64,000 bases of DNA from Algibacter sp. L1A34. GTDB taxonomy: Bacteria > Bacteroidota > Bacteroidia > Flavobacteriales > Flavobacteriaceae. The stretch spans positions 1,415,501 through 1,479,500 of the forward strand of contig NZ_CP047029.1 of assembly GCF_009796805.1 (NCBI RefSeq), given 5' to 3'. The position numbers were made by a program, and so were the translations under genes. Below are positions 1-9,184 of this stretch, piece after piece. The stretch's first letter is position 1; every line of letters begins with the position of its first letter. The notes below the pieces were generated by a model. It was not told the origin of the DNA. It searched no databases and saw nothing but the letters and a program-made list of their open reading frames with translations.

Positions 1-905
1 TAGTTTTTAAAATATTTATTGTACTAGCTGTTATCGGCTCTTTTTACTCTATGTATGCTATTTATCTTGATATTGGAGGTTTAGACGGGATGATATCTTT
101 AATTCAAAACAACCAAGCCAATGAATTAAAAAGAAGCTTGTATAGAGAATATTCAATAGGTTTAAAAAGTTTGCGTTATGTATCTATACACGCTGTTACG
201 TTAGCTTTGATTAGGAGAATCGTTTTTAAAAAGAAATCACTAAAATTAGATTTAACAGCTCTTGCTACATTATTAATGTGCGCTATAATTTCGAGTAGAT
301 TATCAATCATTGTTACCATTGTTCAAACTGTGTTAATTCTTGTTTTATACAATAAAATTAAACTTAAACCGCGGCGAGTTTTAATTGGTGGCGTTCTATT
401 TTATCTTCTTATAAGCACTTTTAATTACACAAGAAATTATGGCTTTTATAAAAAATTTGGAAACATGAATTTTTTTGAAGCTGGCGCAGCAGATATGATA
501 GTGTATCTAGGTACTCCTTTTCAAGGGGCTGTTTCGGTTGGAGAAAATACTCAAATGATAAGAGCAGAACCACTGAACTGGTATAAATATTCTGGAATAC
601 CACTCAGTCTTACAACAAATTCTTCTTTTTTATACTATTTTAGAGCTCATGGTTGGATGTGTTTTCTGGTCGCTTCGTTTTTTCTTTTTACTTATGCCTT
701 TATGGCTGGAATATTTATTAAGTTTAAAAGTAATGTTTTGATTTTAGTTTATACTACTATAATGTATATATTTGCAGAGTTTTGGCGCGTATATTTGTTT
801 TATCAAGGCATCATGATTGCTCTAATTGTTACTCCTATATTAGTGCTGTTAACCGTTTTAATAATTAAAGCGATTTCTTATAAAAAAGCAAAATCAATTG
901 AATGA
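1..905 (+). CDS. Oligosaccharide repeat unit polymerase (Wzy-like), 5' end outside window
   Basis: This is a polytopic membrane protein that probably polymerises lipid-linked oligosaccharide repeat units for exopolysaccharide or O-antigen. The frame is already open at base 3, so the ATG at 51 is an internal Met and the real start lies upstream of the window. Counting from that Met, hydrophobic segments alternate with basic loops. An SSRLS stretch follows a membrane segment (81-85), and a loop carries TRNYGFY (127-133) and YLGTPFQ (152-158), the loop pattern I associate with repeat-unit polymerases of this type. The stop overlaps the next gene by 8 bases, so the two are probably translated together. 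The family call rests on topology, loop motifs and glycosyltransferase neighbours, because these polymerases are poorly conserved. Confidence 0.72.
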   Translation, partial: VFKIFIVLAVIGSFYSMYAIYLDIGGLDGMISLIQNNQANELKRSLYREYSIGLKSLRYVSIHAVTLALIRRIVFKKKSLKLDLTALATLLMCAIISSRLSIIVTIVQTVLILVLYNKIKLKPRRVLIGGVLFYLLISTFNYTRNYGFYKKFGNMNFFEAGAADMIVYLGTPFQGAVSVGENTQMIRAEPLNWYKYSGIPLSLTTNSSFLYYFRAHGWMCFLVASFFLFTYAFMAGIFIKFKSNVLILVYTTIMYIFAEFWRVYLFYQGIMIALIVTPILVLLTVLIIKAISYKKAKSIE

Positions 906-1998
906 TAAAATCATAAAATATGACCTGGTAATTGACGCTAGAATGTTAGGGGCTTCAGGGATAGGTGAATATATTGAACATACTGTGAAAGGAATAACTA
1001 TTTCTAGTGATTTTAAAATATTGTTGATGGTTTTTGATGACTATTTAAATTTTTTTGGTCCAAAGCATAGTAACTTACATTATATAGTGCTAAAACACAA
1101 AGTTTACAACCCTCTAGAGAACCTTGAATTGGCTTTAAAAATACCTAAGTCAATAATTTATTGGACACCTCATTTTAACACAACAATATTGCCGACACGA
1201 GCAGAAAAGAGGTTAACAACAATACATGACGTCTTTCATCTAGCAAACCCATCATATTTTAGTTTTTTTAAATATAGGTATCTTAAATTTCTATATACAA
1301 TGGCAGGATTTTTATCAGAAAAGATAATTACTGTCTCAAAATTTTCTAAGGATGAAATTGAAGTTTATTTAGGTGAAAACGTATCGAAAAAAGTTGAAAT
1401 TGTTTATAATGGCTTTAAAAAATCTTCAATATCAAAATATAAAAAAGAAACACAAGACGCTCCGAAAATACTTTTTGTTGGTAATCTAAAACCACATAAA
1501 AACTTAGGTGTATTGTTAGATGCTTTTGAAGCTTTAAGTTTGAAAAGAAAGTTAAAATTAGTTATTATTGGAAAAATTACTGGATTTATTAATCCAGTAT
1601 CCAATAATATCATAGATAAAATTAAAGCAAATAAAAACATTGAACTTACGGGTTATGTCTCAAATGAAGAACTAGAGAGCCACTATCAAACATCATCAAT
1701 ATTTGTGTTTCCATCTCTTTATGAAGGGTTTGGCTTGCCTATTTTGGAAGCTTATTCGAATAACGTACCTACTATTGTTTCAAATATTCCTCCTTTTAAA
1801 GAAGTCGCATCAGATGCTTCTATTTATTTCGACCCTAGTGATTCAGGTGATTTAGTAAATAAAATTATTTATCTGCTAGATTCAGAGATAGAATCAGAGA
1901 AACTCATAGAAAAAGGATATAAAAGGTTAGATGATTTTTCTTGGGAAAAAGCGGTTGATGAGCACATATTACTTATTAAATCTATGATTTTAAATTAA
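898..1998 (+). CDS. Glycosyltransferase family 4 (GT-B fold)
   Basis: A 366-residue cytoplasmic retaining glycosyltransferase that adds one sugar from a nucleotide-sugar donor to the growing repeat unit. The N-terminal domain opens with DARMLGASGIGEY, typical of this family. The C-terminal Rossmann domain has KILFVGNLKPHKN and the donor-binding block YEGFGLPILEAY, which contains the EX7E-type glutamates, at about residues 273-284. The start is a TTG at 898 overlapping the preceding stop. The next Met (in DARML) falls inside the conserved first strand, so TTG is the better start. The next gene begins six bases after the stop. Acceptor and donor sugars cannot be read from sequence. Confidence 0.88.
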   Translation: MNDKIIKYDLVIDARMLGASGIGEYIEHTVKGITISSDFKILLMVFDDYLNFFGPKHSNLHYIVLKHKVYNPLENLELALKIPKSIIYWTPHFNTTILPTRAEKRLTTIHDVFHLANPSYFSFFKYRYLKFLYTMAGFLSEKIITVSKFSKDEIEVYLGENVSKKVEIVYNGFKKSSISKYKKETQDAPKILFVGNLKPHKNLGVLLDAFEALSLKRKLKLVIIGKITGFINPVSNNIIDKIKANKNIELTGYVSNEELESHYQTSSIFVFPSLYEGFGLPILEAYSNNVPTIVSNIPPFKEVASDASIYFDPSDSGDLVNKIIYLLDSEIESEKLIEKGYKRLDDFSWEKAVDEHILLIKSMILN

Positions 1999-2004
1999 AT
2001 TAAA

Positions 2005-3183
2005 TTGAACAACGAAAAATATTATATAACAAAGCAGTCATTACTTTTATTTGTGGTGTGCTTGTTTATGCCGTATATTTTTGCAAGCATAGCTTTAGCA
2101 ATTAGTATAACAGCCTTTTTAACAGAAAGCTTTATGTTGAAAGAAATTAAATTTGAAAAAAGTCATTTGGTTTTTTCAAGCTTAATTATGATGTTTATTG
2201 CTAACATGTTATATTTTGGTTTTGATAGTAAAGTATTAGAAAAACTACTTAGAATAGTTCCAATTCTTTTTTTTCCAATTCTTTTTTTTAATGTACAGTT
2301 AAACTCAAAAGAGTTAAATAGGATCTTAGATTTTTTCCTAGGCTCACTTATCATGTTTTGTGTGTTTTCAATAGGTTATGTTTCTATTAATTATTGGTTA
2401 ACGGAAACCCGCGAACATTTATTAACTTTAGAGAAAACTATTCTAGTAGGTCAGGTATATATATCAAGGGTTTTTGAGTTTCATACACCTTATCTTAGTT
2501 TTTATTTATTAACAGGTTGTATTATTTGTTACCATAAGGCATTTAGGCAAAAAAAATACATTTATATGTTTTGTTTATTATTAGTGTTTATGCTTTATTT
2601 TACCGGAAGAACATCTCTTTTTTTGGCTCTGCTATTGTTTGTGCTACTCTTAAAATCGTTTTTTAAGTCAACAAAAAAAGCTGTTATCTTGTTAACGTGT
2701 ATTGTTTTTTTTATAGGATACGCTTGTTATAATTTTCCAATGTTAAATGAGAAAACAATGCGTGTTTTTGAAAAAGGTTTTGGAGTATATCAAAGATATT
2801 ATTATTTGGAAGCCGCTTTTATTGCTGTAAAAGAAAATATCATTTTAGGGTTAGGCTTAGTAAACTATCAAGTTGAGTTATCTAAGTTTTTACCAAATGG
2901 AGTAATAGCCAATACACACAACCAGTATTTAGAGTTTTTTGTGTCCACTGGTTTATTCGGTTTAGTTACTTATTTATATTTGAAGTTTGAAATTTTAAAA
3001 AAAGCGATTGTACAGCGCCCAAGGACGCTATTGATTTTTATTATCTTTTTTAGCCTAGCAGAATTAACAGAAGCATTGCTTTATAGGCAAAGGGGAATAA
3101 TGCTATTTGCATTTATCACTAGTTTGCTGTTTTATAGTAATCTTACAGAAAAAAAGGTATACTCATATCGAAATAATGTTTAA
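2005..3183 (+). CDS. O-antigen ligase/polymerase family membrane protein
   Basis: A 392-residue protein with roughly ten hydrophobic segments. The large periplasmic loop ends in NTHNQYLEFFVSTGLFG (around residue 305), matching the H-N-x-Y-L-E...TG-x-x-G signature of the Wzy_C/WaaL superfamily, which transfers or polymerises undecaprenyl-linked glycans. The start codon is TTG at 2005. As the cluster already has a repeat-unit polymerase at its left end, this copy may instead ligate finished glycan to an acceptor, but polymerase and ligase cannot be separated by sequence alone. It appears co-transcribed with the two genes before it. A 120-bp AT-rich gap separates it from the next gene. Confidence 0.82.
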   Translation: MNNEKYYITKQSLLLFVVCLFMPYIFASIALAISITAFLTESFMLKEIKFEKSHLVFSSLIMMFIANMLYFGFDSKVLEKLLRIVPILFFPILFFNVQLNSKELNRILDFFLGSLIMFCVFSIGYVSINYWLTETREHLLTLEKTILVGQVYISRVFEFHTPYLSFYLLTGCIICYHKAFRQKKYIYMFCLLLVFMLYFTGRTSLFLALLLFVLLLKSFFKSTKKAVILLTCIVFFIGYACYNFPMLNEKTMRVFEKGFGVYQRYYYLEAAFIAVKENIILGLGLVNYQVELSKFLPNGVIANTHNQYLEFFVSTGLFGLVTYLYLKFEILKKAIVQRPRTLLIFIIFFSLAELTEALLYRQRGIMLFAFITSLLFYSNLTEKKVYSYRNNV

Positions 3184-3306
3184 CGTTTTTTTTTTTGAAG
3201 ATAAGTATCTAAAAATTAACATAATATAAGATCTTTTTCGTTTATGTGGTAATTGTTCTTAAATTAATAAAACAATATCATAACTTTGTTGAAATTAAAA
3301 ATAACC

Positions 3307-4062
3307 ATGAATAAAACAGTAATGATTTTTGGAGGAGCCGGATATATCGGAATTCATCTTTTAAAAAAATTACTGGCAGAAAATACAAATAAATTTGCTA
3401 GAGATTTTAATATTAAAAACATATTTTTCACAAGTAGTATTGCGCCTTACAGTTGGTCTTTAAAGCAAAGAACAGGATCATCAACATTATACCCCGAAAC
3501 CGCTTATGGCATATCGAAAGGGTTTGCCGAAAAAATCCATAAAGAATTGATGGCTGAGAATACAACAAGACGATTGGTTATAGTAAGACCAAGTGTTATC
3601 TTTGGACCCAAAGACCTTGGTAGTGTTTATAGAATGATTAAAGCCCTTAAAAAAGGAACATTTATTCTTCCTAATGGTGGTAATGTAATTAAAGGTTGTA
3701 GATGCGTTTATGGTTTAGTGGAAAGCATGTTAGTTACTATTAATAAATTGGAGAGGTTTATATTGTATAATTATGCGGAAAATCCAGTAGAACCCCTGAG
3801 CAAAATGGTACTTATTGCTAAAGAATATTTGAATATTAAAAAACCAACATTAAAATTACCAGTTTCCATATTGGCTGTAATTACATTTTTTGTTCAAATT
3901 TTGTTCAAATTAATAGGTAAAACCTCAGATATCCATCTTGTGAGGGTTAGAAAAGCAGGTTTTCCTACTAATACTAAACTGCAATATTTAATAGATGAAG
4001 GTTTTGGTTTTAAAAGAGCTTTAGAGAATTGGAATTCTATTCCACTAGATGTTTTTAAATAA
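3307..4062 (+). CDS. NAD-dependent epimerase/dehydratase with an internal deletion, probably non-functional
   Basis: An extended SDR-type sugar epimerase that starts normally with the nucleotide-binding GGAGYIG (residues 9-15 from the ATG at 3307) and later shows FTSSIAPY and the catalytic YGISK. Only about 25 residues lie between the glycine loop and FTSSIA, where intact relatives have roughly 90-100. The acidic residue after beta-2, the D-V/I strand and the NAA-type loop are therefore missing. Other conserved spots look eroded, such as KGCRCVYG where a G-Y-x-Y-G block is expected. The frame is intact and the C-terminal third looks normal. I chose ATG 3307 over an upstream TTG at 3286 because it directly precedes the first beta strand. 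The stop overlaps the next start by one base. An active enzyme seems unlikely. Confidence 0.7.
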   Translation: MNKTVMIFGGAGYIGIHLLKKLLAENTNKFARDFNIKNIFFTSSIAPYSWSLKQRTGSSTLYPETAYGISKGFAEKIHKELMAENTTRRLVIVRPSVIFGPKDLGSVYRMIKALKKGTFILPNGGNVIKGCRCVYGLVESMLVTINKLERFILYNYAENPVEPLSKMVLIAKEYLNIKKPTLKLPVSILAVITFFVQILFKLIGKTSDIHLVRVRKAGFPTNTKLQYLIDEGFGFKRALENWNSIPLDVFK

Positions 4063-5180
4063 TGAAAGTAGCTATTATACATTATTGGTTTATAACTAGA
4101 AGAGGTGGTGAGAAAGTTATCGAATCTATTTTAAGTTTATTTCCAGGTGCAGATATTTATACGCTTTTTTACGATAAAGAAATTTATGGAGATTATCTTA
4201 AAAACCATAAAGTGTACACTTCAAATTTAAACATCCCGTTTCTAAAAAAAAGATACCAAAAAATTTTCCCATTATATCCTATTGGTATTAAATCCTTGAA
4301 ATTAAAGGATGATTACGATTTGATTATTTCTTCAGAATCTGGACCAGCTAAGGGAATTTTAAATAAAAATGGAATACCTCATATTTGTTATATTCATTCT
4401 CCTATGAGGTATTGTTGGGGCTTTACCGACAAGTATTTACTATCTGTAAATAAAATGCTAAGGCCTATATTATCATTTTTTTTTAATAGACTAAGAGAAT
4501 GGGATAAAACAACTATTGATGGAGTTGATTTGTACATAGCAAATTCTGAAAACGTGGCTAAACGTGTAAACCATTTTTATAATCGTGAAGCAGAAGTTGT
4601 ATATCCTCCTATTGCAGACAATCTCTTTGATAAACCATTAGTTATTAATGAAAATAGGGATGTTTATTTAAGCTTTGGAGCTATTACACCTTATAAAAGA
4701 ATAGATTTATTAGTAGACACTTTTAATATAAATGGAAAAAAACTTATAGTTATTGGAAGAGGGTCTGAAATGGAAAAACAAAAAAAGAGAGCAAAAAGCA
4801 ATATAGAATTTAAAGGTGAATTACCATGGGAGGAGATAGAAGGTATTCTTTCTAGGTCTAAAGCTTTATTATTTCCAGGAGAAGAAGATTTTGGAATGAT
4901 ACCACTAGAAATTATGTCCTATGGTATTCCTGTAATAGCTTATAATAAAGGGGGGGCGTTAGAAACAGTTGTTGAAAATTTATTGAAGGTAGAGGAGTCT
5001 TCTGGGGTGTTTTTTGAGAATCAAGAAGTTAATTCGTTAGAAGGGGCTATTGGGCGTTTTGAAAAACTTGAGAATGGATTTAATTCAGTTTGGATAAGAA
5101 ATCATGCTAAAAGATTTTCTGAAAAGATTTTTTTAGAAAAAATGCAGTTTCAAATAGATTTTTTTCTGAAAAATAAATAG
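4062..5180 (+). CDS. Glycosyltransferase family 4, mannosyltransferase-like
   Basis: A 372-residue GT-B glycosyltransferase. The N-terminus reads HYWFITRRGGEKVIE, with the GGxE nucleotide/acceptor loop, and is followed by CYIHSPMRYCWG, a block seen in GT4 enzymes adding mannose-like residues to surface glycans. The C-terminal domain has SFGAITPYKRIDLLV and GEEDFGMIPLEIMSYGIPV, which carries the EX7E-type donor site near residues 271-279. The ATG overlaps the previous stop (TAATG), implying translational coupling. A degraded glycosyltransferase follows it. Specificity is inferred only from resemblance. Confidence 0.88.
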   Translation: MKVAIIHYWFITRRGGEKVIESILSLFPGADIYTLFYDKEIYGDYLKNHKVYTSNLNIPFLKKRYQKIFPLYPIGIKSLKLKDDYDLIISSESGPAKGILNKNGIPHICYIHSPMRYCWGFTDKYLLSVNKMLRPILSFFFNRLREWDKTTIDGVDLYIANSENVAKRVNHFYNREAEVVYPPIADNLFDKPLVINENRDVYLSFGAITPYKRIDLLVDTFNINGKKLIVIGRGSEMEKQKKRAKSNIEFKGELPWEEIEGILSRSKALLFPGEEDFGMIPLEIMSYGIPVIAYNKGGALETVVENLLKVEESSGVFFENQEVNSLEGAIGRFEKLENGFNSVWIRNHAKRFSEKIFLEKMQFQIDFFLKNK

Positions 5181-5400
5181 CAGTTTTAAATAATTCATAT
5201 TATGAATATCAAAAATATATGTTATGCTTTTGGCCCTAATATGTGGGCAGTCACTAAGCCAATGTCCAAATAAAAAGTGACCGATAACGATTTAAACGAA
5301 AGCGCTTTAAACTTGGTTTATGAATCTCAAATTTTAGAATCTTGATTATTTAAACACATGTTTACTCGAGGACAATAGAAACCTAATAAAAGTAGACAAT
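5181..5400 (+). other. Non-coding gap upstream of the GT2 remnant
   Basis: No convincing gene. A 23-codon frame from 5202 (starting MNIKNICYAFG) ends in TAA and is not recognised. The frame leading into the GT2 remnant is open from about 5338, but its translation resembles no part of a GT2 domain. The stretch may be decayed sequence from the same inactivation event. Confidence 0.4.
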
Positions 5401-5701
5401 GATTTATATAAATCATTTAAAATTATGATTGGTGAAATCTATATGTCAAATGTATATAAAAAGACAAGATTGGAGATTTTGGTTTAATATTTTAGATAAA
5501 ACAGAAAAGGCTACAGGTATTAAATAACCCTTGGCTTTTTATAGAACATCAAACAGCTCTTTAGGTAAGAATAAATTCTTGCTAATCAAGGAGAATTTTA
5601 ACTTTTTTAGGTTGTTTTTAAAAAAGAACGTTTTTGAAAGTTTTTTAATGTTAACTAATTTTTTGGTATTTCATTTTTATTTTAGAATATTTGGACATTA
5701 G
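5401..5701 (+). pseudogene. Remnant of a GT2 glycosyltransferase (frameshift plus stop codon)
   Basis: The gap before the sugar-phosphate transferase encodes the C-terminal part of a GT2 enzyme in two frames. Frame one reads IGEIYMSNVYKK. After a run of five A at 5457-5461 the sense shifts to a second frame reading RQDWRFWF, then PLAFYRTSNSSLGKNK and LIKENFNFF, ending at a TAG at 5699. One TAA at 5525-5527 replaces the Glu expected before PLA. The intact GT2 protein at 8402-9184 has the parallel blocks RQDWLIWL, SLAYYRIHENSMSSNK and LVKHNYWVY at the same spacing. The catalytic N-terminal domain is not found upstream, so the copy is truncated as well as broken. Confidence 0.75.
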
Positions 5702-5731
5702 AAAGATTTCATTCTTAATAAAGAAAATTAA

Positions 5732-7084
5732 ATGAGTTATAAACAAGGACGTTATTCTAAATTAATAAAACCAGTTATTAGATTGATTGATTTAATAATT
5801 CTAAATGGTGCGGTTTTTTTGTTTCCAATTAATTTAAGCAATCATTATTTATTTGTTTGCTATATATCCGTTTCATGGGTAATTATAGCTGTAAGGAATA
5901 ATTTTTATGAAGTATATAGGCATACACGAATTATTCAGGTTACTAGATTACTAGTTAATCAACTTGTTTTTTTTACATTTATTTTGTATGCTTACATGGG
6001 GTTTTTTAAACAACCGCACATAGGCAGAGTTGCTTTAGCTAAATACCTTTTATTTACAATAATTTTAATTTTCTTGTTTAAGTTTATAACTTTTTATTTT
6101 TTTAAAAAATTCCGTTCTGTTTTACAAGGAAATCAAAGAGATGTTATTGTTATTGGAGAAAACACCAAAATAAGACAACTTATACAAACCTTTAAAAATC
6201 AACCAGATTTTGGTCTAAGATTTAGAGCTCAATTTTGTTCTAATGATAAAGATTTTTCGTTAAAAAAATGTTTTAAATATGTTGTAGAAAACAATATTGA
6301 CGAAATATTTGTTTCGGTTTCAGAATTAAGTAATAAGGAAATGAATTTACTTATAAACTTTGCAGATAACAATTTAAGAACGTTGAAGTTTATACCTGAT
6401 AATAAAGATATTTTTTCAAAAAGATTGCAATATGAATATTACGATTTTACTCCAATTTTATCTTTAAGAAAAATTGCAGTCCACGAACCATTAAATGCTT
6501 TTGTTAAGCGAGCTTTAGATGTAATTGTTTCATCAATTGCTACAGTTTTTTTATTATCATGGTTAACACCTTTAATTGCTTTATTAATAAGGTTAGAGTC
6601 TAAAGGACCAATATTTTTTAAACAAAAAAGACATGGCTTAGATGGTCATGAATTTGGATGTCTAAAGTTTAGGTCTATGGCTGTTAATAAAATAACAGAT
6701 GATTTACATGTTAAAAAAAACGATATGCGTGTAACTAAGATTGGCAGATTTATTAGAAAGACAAGTATAGATGAATTACCACAGTTTTATAATGTGCTTT
6801 TAGGGCATATGTCTGTAGTAGGACCTAGACCTCACATGACATCTTTATCTGAAGTTTATTCGAAAAAGGCGAATAAATATATGGTCCGGCATAATGTTAA
6901 ACCAGGTATTACTGGTTTAGCTCAAGTAAGTGGTTGTAGAGGCGAAGTAGAAACCGATTTCGATATTATTAACAGAACAAAATATGATATTTTTTATATT
7001 GAAAACTGGTCGTTTTTATTAGATATTAATATTATTTTACAAACGATTGTGAATGTTTTTCAAGGAGAAGATAAAGCTTATTAA
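5732..7084 (+). CDS. Polyprenyl-phosphate glycosyl-1-phosphate transferase (WcaJ/CpsE family)
   Basis: This 450-residue inner-membrane enzyme starts repeat-unit synthesis by moving a sugar-1-phosphate onto undecaprenyl phosphate. The first 130 residues hold about four membrane segments. A CoA-binding-like Rossmann segment begins at VIVIGENTKIRQLIQ. The bacterial sugar transferase domain starts at KRALDVIVSSIATVF, with a membrane re-entrant helix, followed by GPIFFKQKRHG, CLKFRSM, TSIDELPQFYNVLLG and SVVGPRPHM, all hallmark blocks of the family. The length is normal for the Bacteroidota long form. It marks the repeat-unit initiation step of this cluster. The sugar is unknown. Confidence 0.93.
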   Translation: MSYKQGRYSKLIKPVIRLIDLIILNGAVFLFPINLSNHYLFVCYISVSWVIIAVRNNFYEVYRHTRIIQVTRLLVNQLVFFTFILYAYMGFFKQPHIGRVALAKYLLFTIILIFLFKFITFYFFKKFRSVLQGNQRDVIVIGENTKIRQLIQTFKNQPDFGLRFRAQFCSNDKDFSLKKCFKYVVENNIDEIFVSVSELSNKEMNLLINFADNNLRTLKFIPDNKDIFSKRLQYEYYDFTPILSLRKIAVHEPLNAFVKRALDVIVSSIATVFLLSWLTPLIALLIRLESKGPIFFKQKRHGLDGHEFGCLKFRSMAVNKITDDLHVKKNDMRVTKIGRFIRKTSIDELPQFYNVLLGHMSVVGPRPHMTSLSEVYSKKANKYMVRHNVKPGITGLAQVSGCRGEVETDFDIINRTKYDIFYIENWSFLLDINIILQTIVNVFQGEDKAY

Positions 7085-7222
7085 AACAATTTAAATGAAA
7101 ATTGATTAAGTTATTTCAATTCACATAAAGCAAGTAACCAAATTAGGTGTTTTTGATAGTATATTATTAACACTGAAATTTCTGAGTATTGAGAAAATTA
7201 AAAGTTTTTTAACTATATAAAC

Positions 7223-8209
7223 ATGAATACAATATTAATAACCGGAGCAGCAGGGTTTTTAGGTTCTCATTTGTGCGATCGTTTTCTTAAAGAGAATTTT
7301 AAAGTTTATGGTATGGATAATTTCATTACGGGAGATTCCAAAAACATTAATCATTTATCTGACAATTCCAATTTTGAATTTATTAACCACGATGTTACAG
7401 AGTACATCGAAATAGAGGGTGAGTTAGATTATATTCTTCATTTCGCTTCGCCAGCAAGCCCAATAGACTATTTAAAGATCCCAATTCAGACTTTAAAAGT
7501 AGGTTCGTTAGGTACACATAACTTGTTAGGTGTAGCGAAAGCTAAAAATGCGAGAATGCTTATAGCGTCTACTTCCGAAGTTTATGGAGATCCGTTAGTT
7601 CACCCTCAAACAGAGGATTATTATGGGAACGTTAATACAATAGGGCCTCGTGGTGTTTATGATGAAGCCAAACGTTTTCAAGAATCGATTACCATGGCAT
7701 ACCATAGGTTCCATGGTGTAGAGACTAGAATAGTAAGAATATTTAATACTTATGGACCTAGAATGAGACTTAACGACGGAAGAGTAATTCCGGCTTTTAT
7801 GGGGCAAGCTTTAAGAGGTGAAGATTTAACTGTTTTTGGTGATGGATCGCAAACAAGATCATTCTGTTATGTAGACGACCAAATTGAAGGTATTTACAGG
7901 TTATTGTTAAGTGATTATGTAGAACCCGTAAATATTGGTAACCCATTCGAAATAACGATAAAGGATTTCGCAGAAGAAATTATTAAATTAACAGGAACAA
8001 TGCAAAAAGTAATTTATAAAGATTTACCTGTTAATGACCCAATGCAAAGACAACCAGATATTTCATTAGCGAAAAAGCTTTTGGGTTGGGAGCCTAAGGT
8101 ACAAAGAGCCGAAGGAATGAAAATAACTTTTGATTATTTTAAAAGCTTAACAGAAGAGGAGCTATATAAAAGTGAGCATAAAGATTTTACTGGCTATATA
8201 AATAAATAG
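7223..8209 (+). CDS. UDP-glucuronate decarboxylase (UDP-xylose synthase family SDR)
   Basis: A 328-residue extended SDR enzyme that oxidises and decarboxylates UDP-glucuronate to UDP-xylose using bound NAD. It has the glycine loop [10 protein letters not shown], the [10 protein letters not shown] segment, STSEVYGDP with the catalytic Ser/Thr region, and [11 protein letters not shown] with catalytic Tyr and Lys. The YDEAKR block together with NTYGPRM and RSFCYVDD is characteristic of UXS rather than of dTDP-glucose dehydratases, which have YSASKA. Its presence suggests that the glycan made here contains xylose or a xylose-derived pentose. It stands alone, with gaps of about 140 and 190 bases on either side. 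Confidence 0.88.
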   Translation: MNTILITGAAGFLGSHLCDRFLKENFKVYGMDNFITGDSKNINHLSDNSNFEFINHDVTEYIEIEGELDYILHFASPASPIDYLKIPIQTLKVGSLGTHNLLGVAKAKNARMLIASTSEVYGDPLVHPQTEDYYGNVNTIGPRGVYDEAKRFQESITMAYHRFHGVETRIVRIFNTYGPRMRLNDGRVIPAFMGQALRGEDLTVFGDGSQTRSFCYVDDQIEGIYRLLLSDYVEPVNIGNPFEITIKDFAEEIIKLTGTMQKVIYKDLPVNDPMQRQPDISLAKKLLGWEPKVQRAEGMKITFDYFKSLTEEELYKSEHKDFTGYINK

Positions 8210-8401
8210 TAAATTTATATTTTTTCTTCTTAAATATTTATAACGATAAGCATTTATTGTTTATAATCATTAGGGTCGAATCTAAGTGGAACCTGATATC
8301 AATCTTATAAAAGATGATGTTTTTTATGTTTAGAATTGATCATTATTATGACGATTAAAATTATATTAATAAGAGATAATAATGTGTGTTAAAACAATTC
8401 A

Positions 8402-9184
8402 ATGATAACCCCTTCAGTCTCCATAATAACACCCATGTTTAATTCTGAAGTCTTTATTTCAGAAACTATAGGCAGTGTTATAAATCAAACTTATAAAAAT
8501 TGGGAGTTGTTATTAATTGATGATTGTTCTAACGACAATACTTTAAAAATAATTCAACCTTTCTTGCAAGCGCATTCCAATATAAAACTTATTAAAAACC
8601 AAGTTAATTCTGGCGCCGCGATTTCTAGAAACAAAGGTATTCAAGCTGCAAAGGGTGATTATATTACTTTTTTAGATGCTGACGACCTTTGGAGGCCAGA
8701 AAAACTTAAAACTCAAATTACTTTTATCGAAAAAGAAAATTGTGATGTGTGTTTTTGTAGCTATGATTTAATAAACGAAAAAGGAGACAAATTAAACAAA
8801 CGAGTTAAAGCTTTAGAAATACTTAGCTACACCAAACTTTTAAAGAGTAATTACATTGGTAATTTAACGGGTATGTATAATGCTCGTGTTTTAGGTGAAA
8901 TAACAACGTCTAATCTAAGAAAACGGCAAGATTGGCTCATATGGTTAGCTGCAATTAAAAAGTCAGGAAAACCCGCCAGAGGCATTCAAGAATCATTGGC
9001 TTACTATCGTATTCACGAAAATTCAATGTCTTCAAATAAGTTAAGTTTGGTAAAGCATAATTATTGGGTTTATAAAAAAGGATTGAGGTTTTCTACGGTA
9101 AAGTCAATTTTTTCGATGTTTGTATTTTTAAATGAGCACTTTTTTGTAAAGTCGAAGCAAACCATTAAGGTAAATAAGACTTAA
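8402..9184 (+). CDS. Glycosyltransferase family 2 (GT-A fold)
   Basis: A 260-residue cytoplasmic inverting glycosyltransferase. The N-terminus has VSIITPMFNSEVFISETI, then the nucleotide-binding Asp block LLIDDCSNDNT and the metal-binding DADD (in FLDADDLW). RQDWLIWL near residue 179 is the conserved acceptor/base region. It has no membrane anchor. A related but dead copy lies at 5401-5701. The last 20 bases overlap the 3' end of the convergent gene on the minus strand, leaving no room for a separate terminator. It closes the polysaccharide cluster. Confidence 0.9.
   Translation: MITPSVSIITPMFNSEVFISETIGSVINQTYKNWELLLIDDCSNDNTLKIIQPFLQAHSNIKLIKNQVNSGAAISRNKGIQAAKGDYITFLDADDLWRPEKLKTQITFIEKENCDVCFCSYDLINEKGDKLNKRVKALEILSYTKLLKSNYIGNLTGMYNARVLGEITTSNLRKRQDWLIWLAAIKKSGKPARGIQESLAYYRIHENSMSSNKLSLVKHNYWVYKKGLRFSTVKSIFSMFVFLNEHFFVKSKQTIKVNKT

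Noticed and set aside
5202-5273. Short 23-codon frame in the gap before the GT2 remnant
   Set aside because: No motif, no coupling to a neighbour and no recognisable family. It lies in a stretch already shown to be decaying.
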